From positions 124,001-188,000 of the forward strand of contig JAHWDD010000013.1 of NCBI GenBank assembly GCA_023897205.1: 64,000 nt of DNA. The letters run 5' to 3'. Positions 23,645-33,843 of the stretch are shown here, piece after piece; the stretch's first letter is position 1; each line of letters begins with the position of its first letter. The DNA comes from Exophiala sp. HKRS030 (taxonomy: Eukaryota; Ascomycota; Eurotiomycetes; Chaetothyriales; Herpotrichiellaceae). The notes beneath the pieces are model-generated. The model was not told where the DNA came from and searched no databases. It saw only the letters and a list, made by a program, of their open reading frames with translations. Both the position numbers and the translations under genes were made by a program.

Positions 23645-24484
23645 TCATAGCTTGACCTTGGGTTCTCGAGCTGTCTCTTTGTGATGCACATAACTATTCT
23701 GGCGATATGCCAGTAGCGCTTGACCCCATAGCTCGCTCCGTAGCAGACCATAAACACCCATTTTCGCTTTACTCTTCCACTTCCTAGCCAACTCCATGGC
23801 AACATCGAACATGTGATCGGGTTCTGCGATTGCGTCTACGATACCATCCTCTAAAGCAGTCTTGCCAGTGTACTTGTGGGCCTCAAGGAGAACCTTCCTC
23901 GCAACTTTCGGGGCTAGCTTTAATCTGATCAAAGAGCCCATGCCGTCGTGATGAAGACCTGCATTCACCGGTGGCATCTGCCAGAAGCCTCTTTTGGAGT
24001 TCATCACTCGATAATCGTGTGCTAAGGTCAATAGACACGCGCCGCCAAAAACGTGTCCTGTGATCAATGCTATTGTTGGGAATGGAAAGTCCAAGACTGT
24101 TGCCAATAACTGGTACACACACGCCATTCAGCGACTAGTATCATGAGATGGACAGTGACTTACTGGGTAGAAGCCATCGCTGGATGCAAACATATTCCGC
24201 TCCCGTTCATCAAGATCGAGACCCTAGTATATTGTCAATCGATACTCGAGTAACCGACGTACACTTCGACGTACAGTGGTGAAGAACTTGGCATTATCTC
24301 CACGCAGAATCACAGCGCCCTCAGAGTCGGACCCCAATGCGCGCTGAATGCTGTGATACGCGTGTATCAACTCTTGACAGCAATCAACATTGAGTCGGTT
24401 CTCTGGAGGTTTGCACAGGGTGATGACATAGATACCCTCACCCCCTTTCTGTTCGACGGTAATGTACTGGTATTTCTTTTCCAT
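23645..24484 (-). CDS. Enoyl-CoA hydratase/isomerase family protein, Eci-like
   Basis: A crotonase-fold protein likely to isomerise or hydrate enoyl-CoA. Exons 24484-24275, 24223-24164 and 24109-23645 join in frame to 244 aa. Visible parts: the first oxyanion-hole region AKFFTTGLDLDE formed across the first splice, the second in ITGHVFGGACLLTLAHDYRVM, then KRGFWQMPPVNAG and the GIVDAIA helix. This HDYRVM pattern resembles eukaryotic delta3,delta2-enoyl-CoA isomerases (ECI) more than SidH, the mevalonyl-CoA hydratase of fusarinine synthesis, though I cannot exclude a SidH-like role by eye. The C-terminus is PKVKL; VKL is outside the strict PTS1 consensus, so peroxisomal entry is less sure than for its neighbours. 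It shares a divergent promoter with the MFS gene. Confidence 0.78.
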
Positions 24485-24998
24485 GGTCGACGTGACAAAC
24501 TGTGCTGTTTTGCCAAGTTGCAGTCGTATGACCCTTTCCTCCTCCGTTATGCATATATGTCTTGGTTTGCATAACGAAATATTTCAACGTTGGAGAAATG
24601 TCTGAGACTAGCTTCGCCTCATACGGACCCATGATAATTGCCTCATCCAGAAGGACCGAGATGATTTTGCCGAAAAGAGGGATGAATGGTAAGCATTTCT
24701 CCAGGTTCTCCTCACACGCCCCTTCCACGACCAATTACAGGGTCTACAGCACCACAGAGTATAACCGAGACATGGAACCCCACGGGGATAGTCATGGAGT
24801 GTCCTTATCAGGCCGAAGTCATACAACAAGTCACACCATTCCTCTCGATCTTTCGTCTGTGTTCCATCAGTCTCAGCTGAGGTCACAGAAAATTGGTTGG
24901 ACTCTGCCAGGATGTTGGGTTTTACAGCTTTTAGCAATGCTAGGGAGGCAGTCGAGGCCGAGGGTGTTCTCATCGGCGGATGGTCCCTTCGACGTGCC
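24485..24998. promoter_or_regulatory. Divergent promoter of the Eci-like gene and the Dal5-type transporter
   Basis: A 514-base shared 5' region. CCGAGG lies at 24958-24963, 36 bp before the chosen MFS start. An upstream in-frame Met for the MFS gene exists at 24909. Confidence 0.45.
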
Positions 24999-27048
24999 AT
25001 GTGGCCAAAGACGGTGGATGGTATACACGGTGAGTATCTGTTTCTCTTTACTATTGTGGTATTGAACTCTGATATCTTGAACAGACAGCAGTCAAGATCG
25101 TGTAGAGCATGTTGCTGCCATCCAAGACTGGGACGCAGCTGAAGAGGCAGCTTTGGTCAGAAAGATCGACCTTCGTGTTCTGTTGCCATGCTGCATCGTT
25201 TACTTCCTCGCTTACCTGGATCGTGCCAACATGGGTTTCGTCAATATCATGCAGGCGGGCACAAGTCATAGCTTCGAAGAGAGTTTGCATCTAAAAGGCA
25301 CGGACTTCAACTGGGTACGTTCAAATTCGATATGGGAGTAGGTTTTCAGTCATAGTGTTCTGACAAATAACCCCAAAGGCCGTCTCGATCACCTACTTCA
25401 TGGTCACTGTCCTCCTGATGCCTTCCAATCTCCTCATGAAGAGGTTCGGCGCGAAGAAATATTTCCCAGTCATCATGGCGCTTTTTGGTAAGATACTGAA
25501 CTTTACAATACCTATTGGGTACAAACTAACCTCTGCCTACCTACACAGGCACCATTGTCATGACCATGGCTGCAGTACACAACTATGACGGTCTCCTAGC
25601 AGCCCGGTTTTTCCTGGGTGTTCCAGAAGCCGGTGTTGTACCTACAACAATCATGTACTTCAGCTTCTGGTATAAGCCAACTGAGCGAGCCTGGCGTATT
25701 GGCATTTTCCACGCTGCAAATGCCCTGGCGTCTGGTGTTGGTGGTTTCCTTGCCGTTGCTATTGACCATGTATGAGCGAGTCCTTGGTCTGAATGCCAAA
25801 ACAATAGCTGACGAGTAGTATAGCTTGATGGAAGAGCGGGTCTCGAAAGCTGGCGGTGGCTCTTTATCATTGAGGGTCTGCTACCAATCATCATGGCCGT
25901 CCCAGTCTACTTCCTTCTTTTAACCTTTCCCGAGACATCACCAGCATTGACAGACCGAGGTGAGCCGCACATGCATGGAACATTATCGTATGGTGCCTTG
26001 GCTAATTAGTCATGCAGAGCGTCACATTGCTATCAACAGATTCGGTCGAGGCGCCACACGCAGCACCGATGTCACATGGGAATGGCGAGCATTTGTCGCT
26101 GTTATGAAACGACCTTCCACCTATGTGTTTTTCGTGTCATACATCTGTCTCTTGATCGTGGCGGTGGCGCTAGGAACATTCTTGCCAACTATCCTCAAAG
26201 TGGTACGTTCCACAGTCTCTCCGGTGTTCATTGACATCCAAGCTGACCTTTTGAAGTTTGCAAAATTCTCAAGCACAAAAGCAAATGAATACACTTCAGC
26301 CGTTTACTTCGCCGCCATCGTTTGCTACGCCGTATGGTCATGGCACTCTGACTGGACTCGAGAGCGAATGTGGCATTACATCCTCCCCGCAATGGGTGCA
26401 ATTCCGTGCTTTGCGGTCTGGACGTATGTGGGTTCTCATGAGAGCTTCAGTGGAATCAAACCGATTTCCTTGTACGGCCTCGCATTCTTGGGAAACCTTG
26501 TGTCGATCGCACAGCCGGCGGCGCTCAGCTACCGAAGTTGTACGCTCTATGGTGCGTCAGAGCAAGCTGTCGGTGGTGCGATTGCTGTTGCCTCTCTGTC
26601 AATTGCCAGCATCATTGGACCACAGGTGAGCATTCAAAATTTCCCGTTCATATCGCCATCGGCTGACATTGGTTTCTAGATCTTCCCAAGCAGAGATGCA
26701 CCATGGTGTAAGTTCCCCATCATCAACAGTCACCGCTTTCATTTAAAGTATATGTGATACTGACTCATTCAAGATGTTCCTGGTTTCTCGGCCGCTTGCT
26801 CAACAATCGCTTTCACAATAGTTAGCTTCGCGTCGCTTCCCGTTTGGCTCCTCATGGAAGCTCGATCTCGCAAGAAGAAGACCGGTCACGCGATGCCACT
26901 GAGAGCCATGGAAGACGCCGAGCACTCTATGATTTCTGCAGCTGCCATGGCTCGTCTTCACGAACAAAATATGATTGAAAATAAGGTTGACGTTGAGGCT
27001 CCCAAACATGTCGAGGAGATCCCAATGGAAGGACAAACCAAGCATTAA
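24999..27048 (+). CDS. MFS anion:cation symporter, Dal5/allantoate permease-like
   Basis: A 12-TM plasma- or organelle-membrane transporter of the anion:cation symporter family (allantoate, pantothenate, tartrate and other organic anions). Nine exons: 24999-25029, 25085-25314, 25379-25487, 25549-25769, 25824-25959, 26018-26202, 26257-26625, 26680-26707 and 26774-27048; they join in frame to 527 aa. The family signature LRVLLPCCIVYFLAYLDRAN starts TM1; RFFLGVPEAGVVPTTIMYF and SWRWLFIIEGLLP follow. The intron 26203-26256 (54 nt) is stop-free, so retention would insert 18 residues. The C-terminal 60 residues are hydrophilic. The start at 24999 gives a normal short N-tail; Met at 24909 is possible. 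It may import the carboxylic acid used by the adjacent ligases, which is inference from context. Confidence 0.84.
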
Positions 27049-27693
27049 TACAAACATGAACAGACACTATGGCAGAAAAGGGTATACACATACACACACA
27101 CATATATATATTTATTAAGGTAGTAGGCACTGTAGTCCATGTGTACGGATCCTTTGGTCTCTACAAAATGCGAGCACAGTAGTGACGAGGGGCGATTATC
27201 ACGAGTTAGAGCGTGGAGAATAGGTATTCTCGGATGAGATTAAAATGAACGATGGTTGTTCACCGGAAATCTATCACATATACGTAGTATCTCCTGCATA
27301 GGCTTTCACACTGCTCGCTATTTAGTCCCAAGTCAAACTCTGTAGTGACCTTACCGTCGGTGCTGCCATGACCCCCTGGGGATTTCGGAAATTTCCTATT
27401 CAGGCAGCTTCCATTAGTATTTGGCCGAGGAATCACGAAATTCCGAGCAGCCGACGCCACAATACTTACGACTAGCTTTACAGAATGGCATGATGATATT
27501 ACTGCGCACAAGACAAAGAGTCTGGCCACTTACAGCACTGATCTCGCTCTGTACTAAGTTGCTGTACCCATAGACAAATACCCGGGGCTATTCGAGGTTC
27601 TCATACTTTAGACGACACTCTCTGAGGCCGAAGTGACCACGACCACTGCCACGCACCAGTTCGGAACCAATTCACACGTATACACTGCGGGAT
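27049..27693. promoter_or_regulatory. Spacer and promoter of acyl-CoA oxidase 2
   Basis: A 645-base region between two plus-strand genes. It contains a short CA/TA-rich microsatellite (about 27087-27114), a TGATAA core in inverse orientation near 27196, and CCGAGG at 27425-27430. No gene seen. Confidence 0.45.
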
Positions 27694-30067
27694 ATGGCTT
27701 CAGACTTCAGTCGTCACCTTCGCCCGGCTCCACCAGTTGGTGCCACCGTCATTAAGTGGGAGCGAGGACGATCTGACATCAACACCGATCAGTTGGGCGA
27801 ATACCTCCATGGCAAGGTATACCTCGCGAGACAGAAGCGTCTCCTGGACATCATCACCAAGGAGAAGATATTCGACAAGTCTCAACAAGCAAATCTATCC
27901 CGACCAGATAGGTACAAGCTGGGTCTTGCTCGAGGGAAGAGACTACGCCAGCTACAAGACATCCATGGCTGGGACGAGGAAGACTTCGTCATGGCCGAGT
28001 ACTTGGTCGACGACGTGCAGCCATATCACCTACACATCTCACTATTCACCGCGGCCATGAGAGAGCAGACCAGCGACCAACAGCGGGCGTATTGGATGCC
28101 GAAGATCGCCTCCTGGGAAGTCATTGGCGCCTACGCCCAGACGGAGCTAGGACACGGTAGCAACGTCAGGGGCATAGAGACCGAAGCGCGATGGGATCCG
28201 AAAACGCAGGACTTCATCCTCCACAGTCCGCATCTGACAGCCAGTAAATGGTGGAACGGGACGTTGGGCAGAACGGCCACTCACGCCGTTGTAGTTGCAC
28301 AGCTCTTGATTCCCGACGGCGAGGGATCAGACCCCAAATACACATCTTATGGCCCCGTTCCCTTCATTGTTCAGGTTCGAGATATGAAGACACATCAACC
28401 TCCGAAATCGATCATCGTCGGTGATATTGGACCCAAATATGGCTATGCGCCAATGGATAACGCTTACATGCTCTTCGATCATCACAGGTACGTCTCTGAT
28501 ATTATGTTGGAAAAAGAGAGGGAGTTTCTCTACTGACAAGGCCGGATTGCAGAATACCACACAGTGCTCTCCTATCAAGATACTCGCAACTCGACCCTGT
28601 GACGGGACAGTTTACCAAGTCCAAGAACCCAGGTGCTCTCTACGGCCAACTGACGAGAGGTCGCTCCGTCATAGCCATGCACGCTCGGCTAGTCCTCGCG
28701 AGGGCCGTCACGGTCGCTGTGCGCTATCTCTCCATACGCCGTCAATTCCACGACCGTGACGATTCAGACAAAAACGGGCCGGAGATGTCTGTCTTGGACT
28801 ATTCGACGGTCCAGATCAGAATCTTGCCACTGCTTGCCACCACTTTCGCCCTTCATTATAGCGGTCTCGCCATGCGCAGGCTGTACGAACGGACCAGGAA
28901 CAACGGCGGCGGCGGCAGCGGCACGACCGACGGCGACAGGGTCTCTCAAGATGCCGACCTCGCGACTCTGGCCGAGCTACACTCCACGTCGGCAGGACTG
29001 AAGAGTCTCGCGACGGAACTCGCCGCCAACGGCGTCGAGACGTGTCGACGGGCGATGGGCGGCCACGGTTACGGCGGCGGCACAGGCTTGGTCCAGCTGA
29101 ACGCCGATTACCTCTCCAAGCCCACGGTCGAAGGCGACAACTGGATGATCACCCAACAGGTCGCGCAGTACCTGATCAAGAAGGCCAAAGAGCGAGCGCA
29201 TTCCTTGAAGAGTCGAGCTCTTAACAAGACAGAGGAACACCTGAAAAGCTATCTGTCTTCTCGAGGGAAGGAACCAAAATTCAACGTGATGGAGAATAAT
29301 GCTGCGGTTGTCGATGCTTTCAATTGGCGTATGTCATGGTTGGTAAGTACCAGAAGAGCACAAAACTCCCGCAGGTGGCATGCGGAACTATTTTCTAACC
29401 CCTGTCCACCTCACAGGCTTTCCGGGCGTATGATACTCGGGAAGTTCAGAAACGACCGTGGAATAGTCTGCTGATAGATTTCCACAAGTTGAGTCGTGGT
29501 ATGTGATTAATCCCCCTGATGGGCCATTTTCAGTACGTTCGGCTTACAAAGTCCCTCACAGCATATTCGCAAGCAATGCTGGTGTCCAATTTCTACGACG
29601 CCATCTCTTCATCCGAAGTGCAATCACTACCGCCCACCACTCGTGAGACGTTGACGGATCTATTCCGCCTATTCGCTTTTCAAACCATGGACACGGAGAG
29701 TCGAGACTTTCAAAACTCAGGAGCAGTGAGCTCAGTAGAGCTAAATGGACTTTCTGGCACTGTCCTTGCGCTCATGACTAAGATCCGGCCACATGCTGTG
29801 AGGCTTGTAGACGCATGGGCATTGCCGGATTATCTTCTGGACAGGTAACAGCCAACTAATGAACACTGTCAACGAGGCGAGTAATTCAACTAACGATGTT
29901 CTTGTTATAGTGCTCTCGGTCGATATGATGGAAGAGTATATGAAGACCTGTTCCACCGAGCACATGTGCTGAATCCCTTGAACAAAGTGACTTTCAACCC
30001 GGACTACAAGAACAATGAGATTGTCATGGGCAGTGGTGATGCAGGGCAGATTCTGGCAAAACTATAA
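27694..30067 (+). CDS. Peroxisomal acyl-CoA oxidase 2
   Basis: A second, distantly related acyl-CoA oxidase. Exons 27694-28487, 28553-29342, 29417-29498, 29562-29844 and 29911-30067 join in frame to 701 aa. Motifs: YAQTELGHGSNVRGIET near residue 150, HHRIPHSALLSRYSQL across the first splice, RRAMGGHGYGGG and TVEGDNW with the catalytic Glu. The C-terminus ILAKL ends in AKL, a canonical PTS1. A Gly/Asp-rich loop with NNGGGGSGTTDGD (about 405-420) is a low-complexity insertion before the C-terminal domain. It is convergent with the siderophore transporter (263-bp gap). Two oxidases so close together suggest different chain or branch specificity in one pathway; that is inference. Confidence 0.88.
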
Positions 30068-30330
30068 AGTAGTCCTTATACTTCTGGGAATGAATATATT
30101 ATCGACTGGGAATATATACTAGAATATACCGTGAGAGATTATCGCAACCATTCATTTGCTTCCCTTTCCTTGAGACAACGAACTACTCAGAGGTCTTTAT
30201 AGTCCCGAGGGCCTTACCTGTCAGTGTATTGTAGTCCAGTTTGAATATCAATGGTCGCACGAGGATGGCTACCTTGATGGGTAGTAAAAGCCTTCGTCAT
30301 TTGCGGTGCACCATCCAGGTGGCAGAACAT

Positions 30331-32184
30331 CTAGAGCAAGCCCTTCTCCCGCTGCTTCATCTTCTTGACATCGATATCTTTCCACAACGCTGTAGAAACC
30401 AAAGTGATGGTGTATAGACTGGTAGCCGCGATCAGCATGAGCCGTTGAGTATCACCGTAAGACTTGTCGATGGCAATTCTCGTTGGGCTTCCCACAGGAT
30501 AGCTAGCTTGGACCGTCAAATCACCATAGATACTGGCAAAATCCGGCTGAGCACTGGCTGGAAGATACTCTAACAGCTTCTGCGGAAAGATACCGGTCCA
30601 CATGGCGGCGGCAATCGCCTGTCCGATCGAGCTTCCAACGTATGCCACCAGTCCTTCCATGGCCAAAACGGCAGGAATGTGTTGATGTGTAGAAACAGCC
30701 ATGACAGTCATCTGCTCAGCTATGACAAGGGTGCCGCCGCCGAAGGCAACGAAGATCTGACACATGACAATGTAACCAATGTGAACCCCTGGTTGACGGA
30801 AATGAATCATGAGACCGACACCGAGGATTGTCATGGGCACGCCGAAAAAGAGCGCGTACCATTTGATGCGACCATTGACCTTCAGGCAGATACCAATAAC
30901 AAGAGACCAGAAGCAGGATCCAATGGTGTAGATGTTGCCAATGTATGTCGCTTGTGTGATTGATTGTCTGAACAGGACAATGTTGAGGGAGTAGAAATAG
31001 CTGTCCCAGATGTACCAGGCGACGTAGATGCTGGCGGCCATGATGTAAGTAGTGATGATGGTACGGTTCTTAAGCAAGGACCATGGAATGAAAGTAACAG
31101 GCGCAAGATACTTCTCATATAGTCCGAAGGCGATGACGAGTAAACCCCCAATGATGATGAAGCAGATGATAAGTGGAGAGCGCCACTCGTTGGCTTGGTA
31201 CGAATACAAGCTGAATGACAACAGAAAAAGCGCCAGTCCTGTGCTAATGAGCAGAAGACCGATGACATCAAACTCTCTCAAGTAGTAAATCAGAGTCTCG
31301 TAGGCTGTGCCTCGGCTTGGTCGGGCAGGGATGAGACCCATCTTAGCGGCCTTTTGCTGATTGTACCAGAAAAGCGCACAGAGTGGTGCACAAGTGACAG
31401 GAAGCACAATGGCCCAGATCCCGAAGCCCCATCTGTAGCCAATGGTACTTAGGACGCTGCTCGCAGCTGGTCCGTATGCCCAGGTGGTGGCTAGGTATGG
31501 TGATGATATAAAGGCGATCATGAAAGCTCTGTTTCTCAATTTTGACGTATCGGCCACGAAGATGGTCAAGGAAAAATCAATGCCCGTCGAACCGACCGAG
31601 TAAAAGACTTGAGCGGCACAGTAGGTCTTGACGCCGTTGCAGCCAGCCATCATGATCAGTCCGAGGGTAATAGACGCAATCATGATCAAGAATGCCTGGG
31701 GTCGGCCCCAGATATCGAGAATTTTGGCGTAGGGAATCTTAAAAAGACCCCCAATTAAAGAGGCGAGTATGCCAGTAGTTGCGGTCAAAGAATGAAGTTC
31801 AAATGAACTTGTTACATACGGCGTCAAGGTACTAACAATACCCGAGGAGAACGCAAGTATGAATTCAACTATCCAGATCCTGACGGGGACGTTAGTCGGC
31901 GATCTTCTTTATAACTCTGAGAAGAAATGAACTTACATTCCGTAGGCGAGGAGTAGATCTCTCCTGGTCCAGACTTCTGTCATGGCTTCCACGCTGGCGA
32001 CACCATGTTGAAGCTCAGTTTTGGGAGTCTCGCCATCACTCTCTGAAGGAGTTGGGCCTCCAGTATAAGTTGCTTCTTTGTCCATGGGCTGCTTGTCTTC
32101 GGGGTAATGACCTTGGTCATTGTGTCCATCCTGTTCAGGCTTTTCTGAGCCTGGCATCAAGGAAGAAGGGAGTCGGAACCTCAT
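30331..32184 (-). CDS. Siderophore-iron MFS transporter (Arn/Mir/Sit family)
   Basis: A proton symporter for ferric siderophores in the plasma membrane. Exons 32184-31937 and 31879-30331 join in frame to 598 aa, the usual length for this 14-TM family. The N-terminal 75 residues are hydrophilic. Family hallmarks are AYGMIWIVEFILAF at TM1 (built across the intron), the loop GLLLISTGLALFLLSFSLYSY, AFGGGTLVIAEQMTVMA, and the extracellular loop near the C-terminus with SIYGDLTVQASYPVGSPTR and YGDTQRLML, which is characteristic of Sit/Mir carriers. Met10 (32157) is an alternative start. ATCTGATAA on the minus strand lies about 270 bp upstream, with two more GATAA cores nearer. The cargo cannot be told from sequence; the adjacent NRPS suggests a fusarinine-type siderophore. 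Confidence 0.9.
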
Positions 32185-33843
32185 CTTTGCAATCCTGAAG
32201 AGCGACGTACGTTCCAGTGTACCAGGCGCGACAAGTCTGTTGATCCTGCAGTCGAGAAGCGAAGATTCAGCCAGGCTATATAGCAGGCGGGAAGATAAAA
32301 ATTTTTATCATATCTAATCTCCTGATCGAGAAGCATCGCCGGGTATTTGATGGAGACAAACGAGGTATATTCCCACGCGAGGAGTGAGCGAGTCAGCCCC
32401 AAGTGGCCCGAAGGCGCAGCTAAGCCTGCCCAAGAGGAGTACCACAAGGCTTATCAGATGAGATTTGATGGCCCAGAAATTCTGAGGTGGTACTTTTTAC
32501 ATGGCTCGACCCATCCAGTATATCGCGATTGGATAGAAATAGAGCCGCTTTGGTCGAGGATCCAGAGGTTGCTATCGAACATGCTATCTTAGCGTGGAAG
32601 GCCAAAGCACAGATCACGAATTCAACATCACAGTTGCAAATTTCTGCACGTGGTCGTGGGCGATGCCCCATGGGTCTGTGCATAGTCTGCTGTTGACATA
32701 AATCGAGCCTCTGGAATCGGTAACGACCAAGGCGATATAAAGTAAGCGCGGATTGACCATGTGGTGCAAGACGACACAAAATAGAAATTCTAAAGGCCTC
32801 GTGTGTCAAGTCTCCTTCCTACAAGGCCACGCAAGCCTCTAGTGTGTCGCAGTTTTTGCCCGCGGAATGACGAATTCGGGTGAATTATTTTGTCGGTGGG
32901 GTTCCGATGGTCGCTTGCGAGTGCGGCAAAGGCTAGTAGGTGGTCTGAAAGAAGGGTGAACTTCGACAGACAGGAACGGGAACCGAAGAACAGAAACCAC
33001 ACATGAATGGCCCAGACCCGTGGATAGCAAAGAACCCCACAGAGGCGAAAGAAACCCATTGTATCGAGGATAGCACGTATTGTATAGGTCGATTTGATAC
33101 ATTCCCGAGTCTTGCTGTATGGTATGTCGGTTTTGCCGGCAACCCTTTTCCGTACCTCTCATGGAGCGAGTCCGCTAAGGGTCCATTCTGCCTTCGACCG
33201 GATGCCTCGACGAGATTTTTAATATAGGCGTTTCTGCGTAAGTAAAAGGCGCAACGCACCCTTCGGCGTTCCCGTAGATACTTCACCCAAGGCCGTGAAA
33301 GTGAAATGGCCATATACTGGTCGAAGGGAGCCTGCCATGAAGGTAAGGGAAAAGTGAATGCATTCGAAGGCAAGAAAGGTAAATATGCGACTGAGGACCG
33401 TAGGTATCGTCGTTCAGTTTGTGGCTCATCCAAATATGACCGAAAGATTCGAGATCGAATAGTGCATACAATAAGATTTGGTGAAGCCGGCAATTGAACA
33501 CGGAAATTGGGGAAGTGGCGATGACTACGAAATTACCTAATCATCCATGGCGCAACGTCTAGAACCAAAAGCCATGAACTTTATCGCACGCCACCAAATA
33601 GCAAATTCAGACTTCAAAACTTGAGGGCAACTTGCCGGATCGAACATGCGCCGAGATACATAGACATCTTCCCCCCTGAGTCAGGATCTGATACGGTTTC
33701 AATTCTATCGACGTCGGCGGGGACGAAGTGTGCCCGTTCATTGCGGCTTTCATTCGCCGCCACGTAACGCTGCAATAACCGTCAGCTGGTGTAGGCCGAG
33801 GCCAGTATGATCAGAGTGCTTCCAACGCGCTCCAACAACCATC
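32185..33843. promoter_or_regulatory. Promoter of the siderophore transporter, then a gene-poor stretch
   Basis: About 1.66 kb. The part next to the transporter holds GATAA cores at 32294-32298 (plus) and 32305-32309 (minus) and the exact site at 32451-32459. Beyond about 32,600 I see nothing convincing: a 186-codon stop-free minus-strand run (33493-32933) shows no domain, signal or splice structure and looks accidental. Around 33,700-33,843 lies the promoter of the next gene. Confidence 0.5.
32451..32459 (-). promoter_or_regulatory. ATCTGATAA, predicted SreA-type GATA site upstream of the siderophore transporter
   Basis: Exact ATCWGATAA on the coding strand of the transporter, about 270 bp upstream of its start, the same spacing as the nearest site at the SidA-like gene. 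Confidence 0.65.

Noticed and set aside
23645..24484. Calling the crotonase-fold protein SidH
   Set aside because: Its HDYRVM/KRGFWQMP pattern looks like the Eci branch, and its C-terminus is off the PTS1 consensus. A phylogeny would be needed to assign SidH.
24897..24998. N-terminal extension of the Dal5-like transporter from TTG/ATG at 24897-24909
   Set aside because: It gives an unusual N-tail and would put the CCGAGG hexamer in coding sequence. The Met at 24999 gives a normal family length. It remains possible.
27087..27114. Possible transposon end at the CA/TA-rich stretch
   Set aside because: A simple microsatellite without terminal repeats or a target duplication.
32933..33493. 186-codon stop-free frame on the minus strand
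   Set aside because: No domain, signal, membrane or splice pattern, and other open frames overlap it on both strands. It looks like a chance open frame in a promoter region.
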